From Bryobacterales bacterium (GTDB lineage Bacteria; Acidobacteriota; Terriglobia; Bryobacterales; Bryobacteraceae): 64,000 nt of DNA. Position 1 is the first letter of the stretch, and every line of letters begins with the position of its first letter. The translations under genes and the position numbers were made by a program. The DNA lies in the NCBI GenBank assembly GCA_020846745.1, contig JADLDI010000064.1, positions 1 to 64,000 of the forward strand, read 5' to 3'. Shown piece after piece: positions 10,201 to 19,600 of the stretch. The notes beneath the pieces are model-generated. The model saw only the letters and a list, made by a program, of their open reading frames with translations, did no database searches and had not been told where the DNA came from.

Positions 10201-10499
10201 AGCGCACGCTGCTCAGATGGTTCGATACGGCGGCATTTGTGACCGCGCGCGGACACTACGGCAACTCCGGACGCAACATCCTGTCCGCCCCCGGTTTAAC
10301 CAGCCTGGATTTCGCGGTGTTCAAGAACTTCCGGATCAGTGAACGGAAGGAGATCCAGTTCCGGTGGGAGAACTACAACTTCACAAATACTCCACCGTTC
10401 AACCCGCCCACGCTTGAGATCAGCTCGGGTAACTTCGGCCGCATCACCAGTGCCGGCCTGGGACGGGAGATGCAGTTTGCGTTGCGCTTCCAGTTCTAA
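7299..10499 (+). CDS. TonB-dependent-receptor-like outer-membrane protein (Oar type), copy 1
   Basis: This is a large outer-membrane transport or adhesin-like protein of 1066 aa. It has a signal peptide to about residue 19 (ending AAAYGQ), then a carboxypeptidase-regulatory-like beta-sandwich (SVLGSVTDESGAIVPNATI) to about residue 110. A plug-like segment carries the family markers IRELPIPGNRNLFRLALLAP and EEFRVEAGWYSAEYG, followed by the long barrel with alternating aromatic strands and a terminal phenylalanine (LRFQF). The GTG at 7299 is preceded by GAGAGGAG at 7283-7290. These receptors are abundant in Solibacter-like genomes and are thought to import carbohydrates or peptides. It is monocistronic here, bounded by a promoter and a terminator. 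Confidence 0.9.
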   Translation: MRHLIVLFFLLVPAAAYGQGRSSVLGSVTDESGAIVPNATISVTNTGTQQKRTIQSGETGTFEVTALEVGSYEVMAEAPGFRKTTVRGIVLEVDQRARVDVKLQLGEVTQQVEVQAGALQIQTDDATISTVIDAAKIRELPIPGNRNLFRLALLAPGMSRGPASSVTTSGFGPGFGIAAMGQKVQNNAIMLDGAPLRTSIHGAVRMRPSVEAIEEFRVEAGWYSAEYGTQSGAQIVATIRPGTNEYHGTLFHFLRNDKFDARNFFEDPRNPKAPLRRNTFGGVLSGPIIKNRTFFTGNAELLRERRSSQAFGIYPTTRMKNGDLTETFFRRADGGLIPIQDLTSNTPFPNNQIPASRISSIAKNLAAFYPTPNINPGDFTGTNNYSGVSRDLQDDDQFFARIDHNFNENNRLFGRYGLQNVQLPTFPLNPNPFFVVRRPRRQQNVTLNYTRIFSPSLLNLVKVSYNRDVFKTVDDVSGTSFNILKDLGIPGQTNNPLDTGLPSIGITGMSGLGNSDINTIWDESRQIADQLTWTKGKHTVKLGTEYTRLRVDRRTVSFVRGAFDFSGIHSGVAPGVTATERGRLAWADFLLDQPQQVRLGFTDQLPPGVDPGTYPKVRFWRWHNYVTDDWKISQKLTLQLGVRYEYNSAIVDAGGQSRNFDFTKLMLYPAVATAGPLNDPSKKLFAPRIGIAYRPFGGNNTVIRMGYGIFYNVNMLNMFMPALAANPPNNININELNTAGVVRIRMATADQAKNLNINSEINSADTARGVGDVHQWNLNIQRMLPGSIVFEIGYSGSKSSHFDSPRTVNPYVPGTTRRVYADWGPIENISLDAAGNYHGLLMKAEKRFSRGLTFIQTYTFSKALFDSFACCGAQRHNNPYNWRAEKGLAETDQRHRATTAWLYELPFFRSAHGIKRQVLGGWQLNGSLTMETGMPMHPSQALKPIDDGCPRCNHRPDRIADGRLDSSQRTLLRWFDTAAFVTARGHYGNSGRNILSAPGLTSLDFAVFKNFRISERKEIQFRWENYNFTNTPPFNPPTLEISSGNFGRITSAGLGREMQFALRFQF

Positions 10500-10514
10500 C
10501 AATTAAACTACTAT

Positions 10515-10561
10515 GGGCCGGGCAAGTAGGATCGTCCTCTTGCCCGGCCCGTTTCCTTTTT
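10515..10561 (+). terminator. Rho-independent terminator after receptor 1
   Basis: A 12-bp GC-rich stem (10515-10526 with 10539-10550, gggccgggcaag/cttgcccggccc) continues inward as agga/tcct around a tcg loop with one bulged T. It is followed by gtttcctttt. It lies 16 bp after the receptor stop and is the strongest terminator seen in the window. Confidence 0.85.
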
Positions 10562-11879
10562 ATGGACGGACCAGCGAACCGTCAATGGAGCGGACGGTAA
10601 AGCCATCCTCGCGACCCGTCGGGTCCTGCATGGGGTACTTGCGCGCCATCTCGACGTTGATGTCGATGCCCAAGCCCGGTGCCTCGTTCACATACGCATA
10701 GCCGTCGGGGATCTTCGGCGTGCCGGGGAACATCTCGTGAACCTGGTCGGGCCAGCGGTTATCCTCCTGAATGCCGAAGGCGGATGACGCAAGGTCGACG
10801 TGACAGGCAGCGGTGAAATTAACGGGATCGTTATCGCCGCCTTCCTGCCAAGCGGTGCGGACACCGAACGCTTCACAGAGAATTGCGATCTTGCGAGCTT
10901 GGGTGATTCCGCCGACAGTGGAAACACGGCAGCGGGCAAAGTCGATCAGCCGCTCGGAGATACAAGTTACCCATTCCTGCGGGTTGGTGAAGATCTCTCC
11001 CATCGCCATCGGAGTGGAGCTTACCTGCTTGATGTTCTTGAACCAGTGAATAAGTTCCGGGGGCAGGATATCTTCGATGAAGAATAGACGGTAAGGTTCC
11101 ATGCGCTTGGCAAGCTCAACAGCCATTGCAGGCGTGAGATGCTCATGCACGTCGTGCAACAGGCGGACGTCGTTGCCGAGTTTCACACGAAGATGCTCGA
11201 ACAGCTTCGGGATCGCATTCACGTACTGCTCTTCATCGAACGCCGGACCGGTATAGCCGGAGCGCATGCGTTTTCCCTGCCCCGGCGGAAGAATACCGCC
11301 GCCGCCGTAACCACCCAGTTGAGCGCGCACGTGGCGGTAACCGCGGTCCATGAAACCCTTGACAGCGTCGGTTAAGGCGTCCGGAGTGGCGCCATCGGCA
11401 TGGCCGTAACAGGGCACGGCGTCGCGCACTTTGCCTCCTAAGAGGTCGAACACAGGCATGCCCGCGCGCTTACCTTTGATGTCCCATAGAGCCATGTCCA
11501 GGCCGCTCAGCGCATTGTTCAGGATGGTATCGCCGCGCCGGTAATTCCGGTAGTTGGTGGCGTACCAGATGTCGTCGATCCGGTCGACGTCTTTGCCGAT
11601 CCAGAACGGCGCCATGTGCTTCTCAATCGAAGCAGCCACCGTAAACGCCTGGTGGTAGTTGCTGGCCGAGCCGATCCCATACAAGCCCGGTTCGCTGGTG
11701 GTTACCTTGACGATCACCCACGTATAGCCGCGGCCGCCCGCGGTTGTGATCGACTCAACGTTCTTGATAGTAAGTCGAGGCAAGCCGCGGGTGCGGCGTT
11801 CGTATGTCGACTGGGCGGCCTGGGCCGCAAGGGCCGCGGGTGCGGCTACGGTTCCTGCTAGCAAGTCTCGTCGTTGCAT
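10560..11879 (-). CDS. Tat-exported mannonate-dehydratase-like enolase-superfamily protein
   Basis: The protein has 439 residues counted from the ATG at 11879, which has a GGAGAGG ribosome site; a longer frame upstream would run into the divergent gene. It starts with a twin-arginine-like leader (MQRRDLLAGTVAAPAALAA). The MR_MLE N-terminal cap contains ALSGLDMALWDIKGK. The barrel metal ligands appear in LLHDVHEHLTP, FFIEDILPP and AMGEIFTNP, as in the ManD/RspA group that dehydrates sugar acids. The later H-G-P/G-D segment of ManD is WQEGGDNDP here, so a usual catalytic histidine is missing. It ends with the family-like FGIQEDNRWPDQVHEMFPG. It probably acts on a sugar acid in the periplasm, substrate unknown. 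Confidence 0.8.
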   Translation of the reverse strand: MQRRDLLAGTVAAPAALAAQAAQSTYERRTRGLPRLTIKNVESITTAGGRGYTWVIVKVTTSEPGLYGIGSASNYHQAFTVAASIEKHMAPFWIGKDVDRIDDIWYATNYRNYRRGDTILNNALSGLDMALWDIKGKRAGMPVFDLLGGKVRDAVPCYGHADGATPDALTDAVKGFMDRGYRHVRAQLGGYGGGGILPPGQGKRMRSGYTGPAFDEEQYVNAIPKLFEHLRVKLGNDVRLLHDVHEHLTPAMAVELAKRMEPYRLFFIEDILPPELIHWFKNIKQVSSTPMAMGEIFTNPQEWVTCISERLIDFARCRVSTVGGITQARKIAILCEAFGVRTAWQEGGDNDPVNFTAACHVDLASSAFGIQEDNRWPDQVHEMFPGTPKIPDGYAYVNEAPGLGIDINVEMARKYPMQDPTGREDGFTVRSIDGSLVRP

Positions 11880-12013
11880 TTGGATGATCCTCTCCGGGGG
11901 GCGCGGACACTCGCGCGCATCACACAGTACCAGATAAATATAGCTGGAACTCAGGCGCAGCGCTACGTTCGACACGTTGGACCGCCCTTTATGGGAGGAT
12001 GGGGTTGATTCCG
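11880..12013. promoter_or_regulatory. Divergent intergenic region
   Basis: This 134-bp spacer separates the divergent ManD-like and metallohydrolase genes and must hold both promoters. An AT-rich island (gataaatatag, about 11934-11944) is the obvious candidate for -10 elements in either direction. No clear -35 partner was found. Confidence 0.35.
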
Positions 12014-14608
12014 ATGAAACGGCGAGCGTTTTTGCAAACGGTGGGAGCGGGTGCTCCAATGACGCAGTTGGCGGCACAACAGGGCCGGCGTGCAGATAAG
12101 CGGTTCACGCCGATCGGTTTAGACACGCTGTTCACTGCGTCGGCGAGAGATTTCGGACCGCGCCCGGCCGCACGGAACCTCAACCCACCAGGCATGGATG
12201 ACAACCTGATCCATACCCTGGGCGGACTGCAGTATCCAAGAGGAGTGCCGTTTGAGTTAGGTCCAGCGGACGTGGATCGCAAGTCGTGGATTGTGACGAG
12301 TCTGCAGCGGCGGAGTTGGACAACGCAAGGCGTAGCCGTGCCTGTGGGGCGTGCGGCACGGTTCGTCTGTCTGGCCCAGTTCTGCGACTGGGAGCGGGCG
12401 GAATTCGATCCAAGCGATGCGGAAGATATGGAGAGCATCGGCGAGGTGCTGGCTGAGGCGGTGCTGGAGTATGAAGACGGCGCAAAACACGCGTTTCCGA
12501 TCCGGCGGCGGTTTGAAGTCAACCCGCCTGCCGCGACCTGGGGCCGCGAATGTTTCAACGCCATGCAGAGTAACTCGTGGCAGGAAGCGCGAATGGATGC
12601 CCCGCTCGCAAAAGCGACCGATTGGGGCATGCAGCAGCAGACAATCCGGTATAAGTCGCTGAGCCGGACCGCGCTGTGGATCTGCGCCCTTGAGAATCCG
12701 CGGCCTGACATGCGCATTCGGACGGTGAGGTTAGCAGCCAAAAGCGAAAAGCATTTGGTGGTATGCGGACTTACGCTCTATCACGGGCTGCAGAATCCGC
12801 TACGGCTCGAGAAGACTCGCCTGTACCGTGTAACGCTGCCCGAATCGACCGCGGCCGAACCGGGGCGGTGGGTGGCGGAGACGGACTTGGGCATCGTAGT
12901 TCGCACGTTTACGGGTTCGGAGTTTCGGCCGGCGGAATGGCTGACTGACGGCTCGGCAGGGTTAGGAGAGCGCGGCCGGCCCGCGCGCGCGAACGAGTTA
13001 TACGTGCAGATGACCTCGAGCAGCGAAGCCGTCCTAACCGTTCGCGACACGAAAACGGGGTCGAGCTTTGACTTTGATCTGGCAAACAGCCAGCCCCAGG
13101 TGGAAGTATTGGATGCGCATAAGACCTGGGTCCGCGCTCGCGTGGTGGACGATTCGACGGGCAAGCCGGTTCCGGTCCGGATCGGGTTCCGCTCGAAGGA
13201 CGGAAGGTACATTCCGCCGTACGGACACCCCCAACAGATCAACACTGGATGGTTCCAGGATTACAGCGCCGACGTGCAGGTGCGGCAGGCGTCGTTCGCG
13301 TATGTCGACGGCACGTTTCAGATCGAACTGCCAGTCGGCGATGTGTATGTCGAGATAAGTAAGGGTTTCGAATACGAGGCGACTCGCGAACGGATGCAGA
13401 TCGCAGCCGGACAGCGGGAACTGGAGTTACGCGTTCGGCGAGTTGCCGATTGGCGCCGCGACGGGTGGGTAACTGCCGATACTCACGTGCATTTCCTTTC
13501 GCCATCGACCGCGCTGCTGGAGGCGCAGGCCGAAGGGCTGAACATGGTAAACCTGCTAGCCGCACAGTGGGGCGACCTATACACCAACGTCGGCGATCTG
13601 GCGCATGGTTCTATTTCGTCGCCGGACGGCGAGACTATAGTTGCACTGGGAACTGAGAACCGCCACCATCTAATGGGTCACTTAGGATTGTTGGGCGGCC
13701 ATGGCGAGCCGGTATTTCCAATGTCAGGAGACGGAGGCAGTGAAGCATATCCAGGCGATCCGCTCTGGACGAGCATGTCGGATTGGGCGGACGCTTGCCG
13801 CAAACGCGACGGCGTGGTGGTTGCGGTTCACTTTCCGAATCCGAATGCCGAACTAGCGGCGGAGATCGTGCGCGGGAAAGTGGATGCGGTGGAGTTGTAT
13901 CCACGCGGCGACGCGAGTTTCCGCTCGCTGGCTTATCACGAATGGTACCGGTATTTGAACTGCGGGTATCGTGTGGCGGCGGCGGGCGGGACCGATAAGA
14001 TGTGGGCTAACACGCCCGTTGGCGGCAATCGCACCTACGCCTGGATACAGGGCCGGGAGTTCAGCTTTGCGAATTGGGCGGCGGCCGTCAGAGCCGGGCG
14101 AACGTTCACGACGACGGGTCCTCTGCTGCGGTTTAGTGTGGACGGAAGGACTGCGGGCGATGAGATTACGATGCGCGCCGGAGACGGGACAGTTGAGGTG
14201 CGTGTCGAGGCCACAAGTTATGTCCCGTTTCACCAGTTAGAGGTTGTGTTCAACGGAAAGGTGGTCGCGTCGAGGGAAGAACGGCAAGGGACGAGGCAGA
14301 TGGCACTATCTGAACGCGTCACTCTAAAAGGTCCGGGATGGCTGGCGGCGCGGTGCGGATCGCGTGTGCGCGCCGCGCGCTTTGGCGTGTCGGCACACAC
14401 TTCGCCGGTGTATGTTGTTGTTCCGGGGGAGGAGGCCTTTTCTCGCGCGGCGGCAGCTTACTTTCTGCAACTGATCGAAGGTACCCAAACCTATGTGGAC
14501 AATCTCGCGACACGCCCCGATCCCAAACAGTACGAACGTATCCGGCAGGTGTTGCGTGAGGCACATGCCCAGTTACATGCGCGTCAGGTGAAGCACAGTC
14601 ATGCGTGA
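12014..14608 (+). CDS. CehA/McbA-type PHP metallohydrolase, Tat-exported
   Basis: The protein has 864 aa from the ATG at 12014, which gives a proper twin-arginine leader (KRRAFLQTVGAGAPM); an ATG 15 bp upstream sits directly on the GGGAGG ribosome site and is less likely. The N-terminal half is beta-rich and of unknown role. Around residues 470-500 the metal-binding HxH of a PHP-type hydrolase appears (GWVTADTHVHFLSPSTALL). Further histidines follow in NRHHLMGHLG and in VVVAVHFPNP, as in CehA/McbA-type esterases. A C-terminal beta domain precedes a helical tail. Known members hydrolyse carbamate or phosphate esters; here the substrate is unknown. The gene ends 10 bp inside the convergent Lgt-like gene. 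Confidence 0.78.
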   Translation: MKRRAFLQTVGAGAPMTQLAAQQGRRADKRFTPIGLDTLFTASARDFGPRPAARNLNPPGMDDNLIHTLGGLQYPRGVPFELGPADVDRKSWIVTSLQRRSWTTQGVAVPVGRAARFVCLAQFCDWERAEFDPSDAEDMESIGEVLAEAVLEYEDGAKHAFPIRRRFEVNPPAATWGRECFNAMQSNSWQEARMDAPLAKATDWGMQQQTIRYKSLSRTALWICALENPRPDMRIRTVRLAAKSEKHLVVCGLTLYHGLQNPLRLEKTRLYRVTLPESTAAEPGRWVAETDLGIVVRTFTGSEFRPAEWLTDGSAGLGERGRPARANELYVQMTSSSEAVLTVRDTKTGSSFDFDLANSQPQVEVLDAHKTWVRARVVDDSTGKPVPVRIGFRSKDGRYIPPYGHPQQINTGWFQDYSADVQVRQASFAYVDGTFQIELPVGDVYVEISKGFEYEATRERMQIAAGQRELELRVRRVADWRRDGWVTADTHVHFLSPSTALLEAQAEGLNMVNLLAAQWGDLYTNVGDLAHGSISSPDGETIVALGTENRHHLMGHLGLLGGHGEPVFPMSGDGGSEAYPGDPLWTSMSDWADACRKRDGVVVAVHFPNPNAELAAEIVRGKVDAVELYPRGDASFRSLAYHEWYRYLNCGYRVAAAGGTDKMWANTPVGGNRTYAWIQGREFSFANWAAAVRAGRTFTTTGPLLRFSVDGRTAGDEITMRAGDGTVEVRVEATSYVPFHQLEVVFNGKVVASREERQGTRQMALSERVTLKGPGWLAARCGSRVRAARFGVSAHTSPVYVVVPGEEAFSRAAAAYFLQLIEGTQTYVDNLATRPDPKQYERIRQVLREAHAQLHARQVKHSHA

Positions 14609-15381
14609 CGGATGGCTCGGGAAAGGATAACTACACCGATCAGGCATGCCGTGCCGTACGCGAGTTGATCGACGGAAATCCCGAAATAGCCGGGTGGGTC
14701 AACATGGAGGCGGTCGAGGAGAACGCGGAACCCGCCATAAAGCGTCAGAAATAAGCCGAGAAGAAATCCTGCCGGCCTGGGCCGGCGAGCTAGCCAGACA
14801 AATAAGGGGATAACTAAGATCGCAAAGAAGAGCACTTCGACGACTGCAAGGTCCCATCGCGGCGCGTCGGGGTAACGGACGGCCAACCAACTGCCGGAGC
14901 GCAACCCCGGATGGTCGTGAATTAACGAGCAGCCAATCCGGCCAAAGATCCAGCCAAACGGGAAGACGGAGGCCAGCGCATCGAGATAGCGCCACGCAAG
15001 GTCGCCGGGAACGCGGCGGATGCGCAGAAAGAGAACTGCCGCGAGGAGGCCCGCCGCAATGCCGCCAAACGAGGCTGCGCCCTGCGTGGTCTTCAGCCAG
15101 ATCCAAGGGTCGCGCCTGAGGGCATTGGCAAGATACACCCAGCGAAACAAGAAGGCGCCCACCAGCCCGACGAATACCATCGTGAAGCTGAGCCAGCCCG
15201 CAAGTTGCGTGTCGAGCTTCCAATGACGCGTGCGGCGGAGATACAGGAAATGCGCAACTAGTATTCCGATCGCCCCAAACAGCGGCTGAGCCGCGACGCG
15301 AATCGGCCCCAGCTTGATCGCAGAAAGTTCGAAATAGGGAATCAGTTTAGAGGCCTTGTAATTGAGACGCGGCGTCGCCAA
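14599..15381 (-). CDS. Divergent prolipoprotein diacylglyceryl transferase (Lgt)-like membrane protein
   Basis: This is a polytopic protein of 260 aa with about seven membrane segments. The central motif FGWIFGRIGCSLIHDHPG aligns with the Lgt signature GRIGNFxNxE, and the last helices carry YGGFRVLLDRL, like the conserved Y-G/R-E region of Lgt. However, the usual HGG motif is ASFGG and the HPSQLYE motif is replaced by RWDLAVVEVL, so classical lipoprotein modification is doubtful. Only a TTG start (15381) is available. It overlaps the DUF1552 gene by 35 bp, implying translational coupling in the DUF1592-DUF1552 operon. It could modify or anchor products of that operon, but this is inference. 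Confidence 0.68.
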   Translation of the reverse strand: MATPRLNYKASKLIPYFELSAIKLGPIRVAAQPLFGAIGILVAHFLYLRRTRHWKLDTQLAGWLSFTMVFVGLVGAFLFRWVYLANALRRDPWIWLKTTQGAASFGGIAAGLLAAVLFLRIRRVPGDLAWRYLDALASVFPFGWIFGRIGCSLIHDHPGLRSGSWLAVRYPDAPRWDLAVVEVLFFAILVIPLFVWLARRPRPAGFLLGLFLTLYGGFRVLLDRLHVDPPGYFGISVDQLAYGTACLIGVVILSRAIRHA

Positions 15382-16660
15382 ACTGGCTCATTTTGATACC
15401 CATGCGATTGATGATCGACAGATACAGGCTGCTCAACCTGCGATTCTCGTCGCCCGCCTTGAGATAGTCGAGGGTGCGGCCTGTTTCGATAGTGCCGCCG
15501 AGTCCGCCGGCCAAAGCCACCGGCAGGCGCGAGTTATCGTGCGTGCGGCCGGACCATAGGTTCGAAAGCCACAACAAGCACGAGTTATCAAGCACCGTGC
15601 CGTTGCCTTCCGGCATAGTGTCGAGCTTCTGCGCGAGATAGGCGAGTTGGCTGAGGTGGAACCGGGTGATGCGCTCGTAGCTGTCGGACAGGTTGTAGTG
15701 CGATGCGGAGTGATGGCCGTCCCGAACCTGCAGAAATGGGTAAATCTGCGCGGAAAGGTCGTTGGCGAGAATCAGCGAGGCAACGCGGGTGCGATCGGCC
15801 TGGAACCCCATCGCGATGATGTCGCACATCAGTTTGGCATGTTCGCGGAGATCTTCAGGAAGGCCATTGGCCGGGCGATCCATGGCCAGCGCCGGCTTGT
15901 TGGTCCCCTTAGCGGCATCGTCAGCCTTCTCTTTTTGCAGCCGCAGGCGCTCCACACGCCTTTCGACATCGCGAACTGAAGTGAGGTACTCGTCGAGTTT
16001 GGCCTTGTCCGTGGAACTTACCTGGCGTGAAAGGCTTTCGGCACGATCGCGCACACGGTCGAGTATGCTGGCATTGCGCAGGATGCCACGGTTTTCAAAC
16101 AGGTTGTCGAACGCAAGCGACGGATAGACCTCAGTCGGCACAGGCGACTCAGGACTTTGCCACGAGATATGCGAACTGTAAGCCATCGAGAAGTTAGTCT
16201 CGTGGTATCCGGTAAGGGGCTGTTCACAGGCGAGAACCATGCTGGACTGAGCAGTATCCTGCCCAATGTGGCTTGCGATCACCTGGTCCACTGTGACGCC
16301 CGAGCGAAGGATGGGTCCGCGCTGGATGGCGGCGCCCGAGAGGAGGCTTCCGGTTTGGGCGGGGTGGATGCCCTGGCCGGTCAGATTCTTTACGAACAGG
16401 CCATCGATGATATTGATCTTTTTCTTCAGCGGAGCGAGCGGCGAAAGCGACTTGCTCAGTTCCATTGCGTCGCCGTTGCCTTTGGCCCACCACTGCTCTT
16501 CGTTGACGCCTGTGCCCATAAACAGCACCGCGAAGCGCTTTGGCGCCGGCGCCGCCGCGTTCAGCGATTCCAGCCACGGCAATCCGATGGCCACCCCGGC
16601 CCCACGTAGAACGGCACGGCGAGAAATGTTTCGCTTGGGACTGGCTTTGCGGATGAGCAT
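15347..16660 (-). CDS. DUF1552 protein, Tat-exported
   Basis: The 437-aa protein has a full twin-arginine leader (NISRRAVLRGAGVAIGLPWL). It has the family hallmarks AVLFMGTGVNEEQWW, GQGIHPAQTGSLLSG and a late WLSNLWSGRTHDNSRLPVAL. DUF1552 proteins occur in Planctomycetes and Acidobacteria directly downstream of DUF1592-type cytochrome proteins, and the pair is thought to act together in the periplasm; no biochemical function is established. The ATG overlaps the TAA of the upstream gene as TAATG, so translation is probably coupled. The internal SRQVSSTDKAKLDEYLTSVR helix region is typical of the family. Confidence 0.9.
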   Translation of the reverse strand: MLIRKASPKRNISRRAVLRGAGVAIGLPWLESLNAAAPAPKRFAVLFMGTGVNEEQWWAKGNGDAMELSKSLSPLAPLKKKINIIDGLFVKNLTGQGIHPAQTGSLLSGAAIQRGPILRSGVTVDQVIASHIGQDTAQSSMVLACEQPLTGYHETNFSMAYSSHISWQSPESPVPTEVYPSLAFDNLFENRGILRNASILDRVRDRAESLSRQVSSTDKAKLDEYLTSVRDVERRVERLRLQKEKADDAAKGTNKPALAMDRPANGLPEDLREHAKLMCDIIAMGFQADRTRVASLILANDLSAQIYPFLQVRDGHHSASHYNLSDSYERITRFHLSQLAYLAQKLDTMPEGNGTVLDNSCLLWLSNLWSGRTHDNSRLPVALAGGLGGTIETGRTLDYLKAGDENRRLSSLYLSIINRMGIKMSQFGDAASQLQGL

Positions 16661-19600
16661 TAGTCTCCCTTTCGGATGTTCTGTTGCGTCGAAATGGACT
16701 CCGGGCGGCGCTGATTCCGGAATTGCGGGCTCCCGACAATGGATTCTATCAAGGAAGAGAACCTGTGTCCGCCGGCGATGAAGGACTTGCGCATGTCGTC
16801 GATCAGCGGTTCATCGGAAAGTTGCAAGCTGCGGCCTAATCCGTAGACCAGCAGTTTGCGGCAGAGCCCTTCAATGAAGCCGGATTCGCGGTGTTCGCGA
16901 ATGTAAGTCACGAGGTCGTCAAGTCCGTTGCCCTGGCGACCGCCAGGGAAATCGGCACTAGTATCCACGGGCCTGCCGCCGAGATCCTTTGTCCTTCGTT
17001 CCCCAATAGGGCCGTAGCTTTCAAACACCAGGCCCAAGCCGTCAAACCGCGCGTGGCAACCGGCACAAGCGGCATTTTCGCGGTGCTTGGCGAGCATTTG
17101 ACGTAGCGGCAAATTCATCTTCGACTCGTCGCCCGGCAGTTCGGGAACCGAAGGCGGCGGGGGTGGAATGGATTCGGCCAGGACGGTCTTGGCCACCCAG
17201 AATCCTCGCTTCACCGGACTAGTGCGCAATCCAGGAGAATTACGCGTCAGAAAAGCAGCCATTGGGAGAACACCACCGCGGCCGAACTTACGTGCGTCGG
17301 CCACCCGTTTCCACTCGTCTTGGGTCTTAAATCTCAGGTCGGTCATTCCGTAGTGTTGCGCCAGCACTCGATTCACGAAGGTGTGTTTGCCGTAGAGGAT
17401 GTCGAGAGCAGAACGGTCGTTCTGAATGATGTCCTGAACAAATCGCACCGGCTCTTCGAACATGGCCTGCCGCAGGTCGTTCGTGAAGGCGGGAAACCGC
17501 ATGCGGTCGACACTGTTAAGGTCTTCAAAGCGCCGGAACTCCAGCCAGTTACCCGCAAACTCGGTTGCGAGCGCACGTGCGCGCGGATCTTTGATCATCC
17601 GGCGAACCTGACCGGTAAGCACTTCGGGTTTGCCGAGTTCGCCGGATTGGGCCGCGCGCCGCAGTTCATCGTCGGGCAGAGTGGACCACAGAAAGTAACT
17701 AAGGCGGCTGGCGAGCGCGAAATCCGGCAGGGGCTGGACCTTGGTGGCCGCCACGGGCGCTTTCGTGGACTGGCGTCGTGATGGCTTTGTCTGCTGCGAG
17801 GTCGGCGGCGGCGCGGGAACCGAGTTACTCTCCACGCGATAGCAGAAGTCCGGCGACATCAGCACGAGGACGATCATGTCGCGCATGGCCTCATCGTGAG
17901 CCAGCGCACTGTTTTCGCGCAGGTTGCGATAGTAACTCTGCAGATCGTCGCGTTCCTTACTGGTCAGCGGCCGCCGGTAGGCCCGTGCAGCGAAATCCTG
18001 CAGCGCTACGATGTGCGTAGGCTCCGCATCCAGGCGCGCCTTCTCCACCTTGCGAATTTGTGCGTTCACCCGCGCGAAATGTTCTCGAATAGCCTCTCGG
18101 GCCCGATCATCGCCGCCGGTTTCAGCCTTCTTCAAATAGGTGTCGCGGATACCGAAGATCACATCCTCAGTAGTAATCGGCTGATCGGACGGCCGGAAAC
18201 TCCCCGATTCGCGCCCGCGCCCTTCGATTTCTCCGCTCTGATTGAAATAGAACTGCGTGTAAGTGCGCGTGGTGAAGTCGGCAATGGTGTCGAACTCGAG
18301 CCAGAGCGTGTCAAGTTCCTTCTGGCCCTGTTCGTCGAGGATCAGTTCCATTAGCGGAGTATCGTCACGGAAGTAACCCATCACGTTGTGGAACCCGGCG
18401 CTCAACAGCCGGCCCTTGTCCTCAGAATCGTCGGGATAGAATCGGCCGCGCTCGCGGATGTAGAATGCGTCCGGGAACACGTCCGCAAAACGCGCGAACG
18501 AAGCTTCGTAGCGGGTGCGTTGACCCGCGGGTACGAATAACTCAGGTTCCCCGGACCTTGCCCGCACAGCTATCGCGGCGTTGCGCAGAGCCACTTCATC
18601 TTCCGTCGGAACTCCGCCCGATTTAGGCGCTACCGGCAATATCAGCGGTGGGTCGCCTTCCACCTGCAGTGCGGTCGGGTCATACTTACGGCGATTACTC
18701 GCGTATGCGCGCAGTTTCCAATTCATCAGCGGCTGCGAGGTGCCGAATAACCCTTCCACCTTGGGACTGCGGAACTGGGCCGCCGTCAATTTCCGGATCT
18801 TATTAACGTAGTCGCGCATCTTGACGCAGCCTTCGCGGACAAGCGCCGGCTGGTCGTGTGCCGGCGCAGGCAGGCGCCGCCACATCGCCTGCAGTTTCGC
18901 CACCGGACCCACGTCTTCTTTCGCCTCCTCAAGTACGCTCCAAACCACCGGCAGGTATTTCAAACTAATCTTGGCGTCGCGCGCGAAATCGGCAAGCGTC
19001 GCATCCGCCTTGTTCAACGCAGCGCGATGCTTGAAGCGCCAAGCGGCCAGGAAGTAGTCGGCATAGTCAGTCGGCTGGCGATCGTAGAACGCCACAATTC
19101 GTTGGATCGTGTATTTCTCGCGGTCAGATTCGGCGAGCATCGGGTGCGGCGCAAACGCGAATCCTTCGCGCTTCAGCACCAGGTGAGTCGAAATCTCGCG
19201 GGCCGCCTGCAGGTACTTATTCAAAAGCGCCGGCGACATGGAGAGCGATTCGCCGGAGTTATCGAACCCGGCGGAGTTCGAAGGGTCGACAGGAAATTCG
19301 CGGGCCGGGCGTAGGTCGACACCCGTCAGATCGCGAACGGAGTTGTTGTATTCGGCGTTCGAGAGCCGGCGAACGAGCACGATGCCGGGGTCGCCCGCGT
19401 TCTTCCGCGCCTCCGTATCGCGCATCGTCTCCACCCACTGGACAATGGCATCGCGCTCGGCGGCGCCGGGTTGCTTCATCCCCTTGGGCGGCATCTCCAT
19501 GCCTTTCAGCTTTTCGGCCACCAGTGCCCAACGCGAATGGTCGCGCACCACATCGGCCAAGCCGTTATAGGGGCGCAAGTCAAGCTGTGCGGCAGGCTTC

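Noticed and set aside
11880..12077. N-terminal extension of the ManD-like protein
   Set aside because: It would overlap the divergent metallohydrolase start. The twin-arginine leader and ribosome site support the start at 11879.
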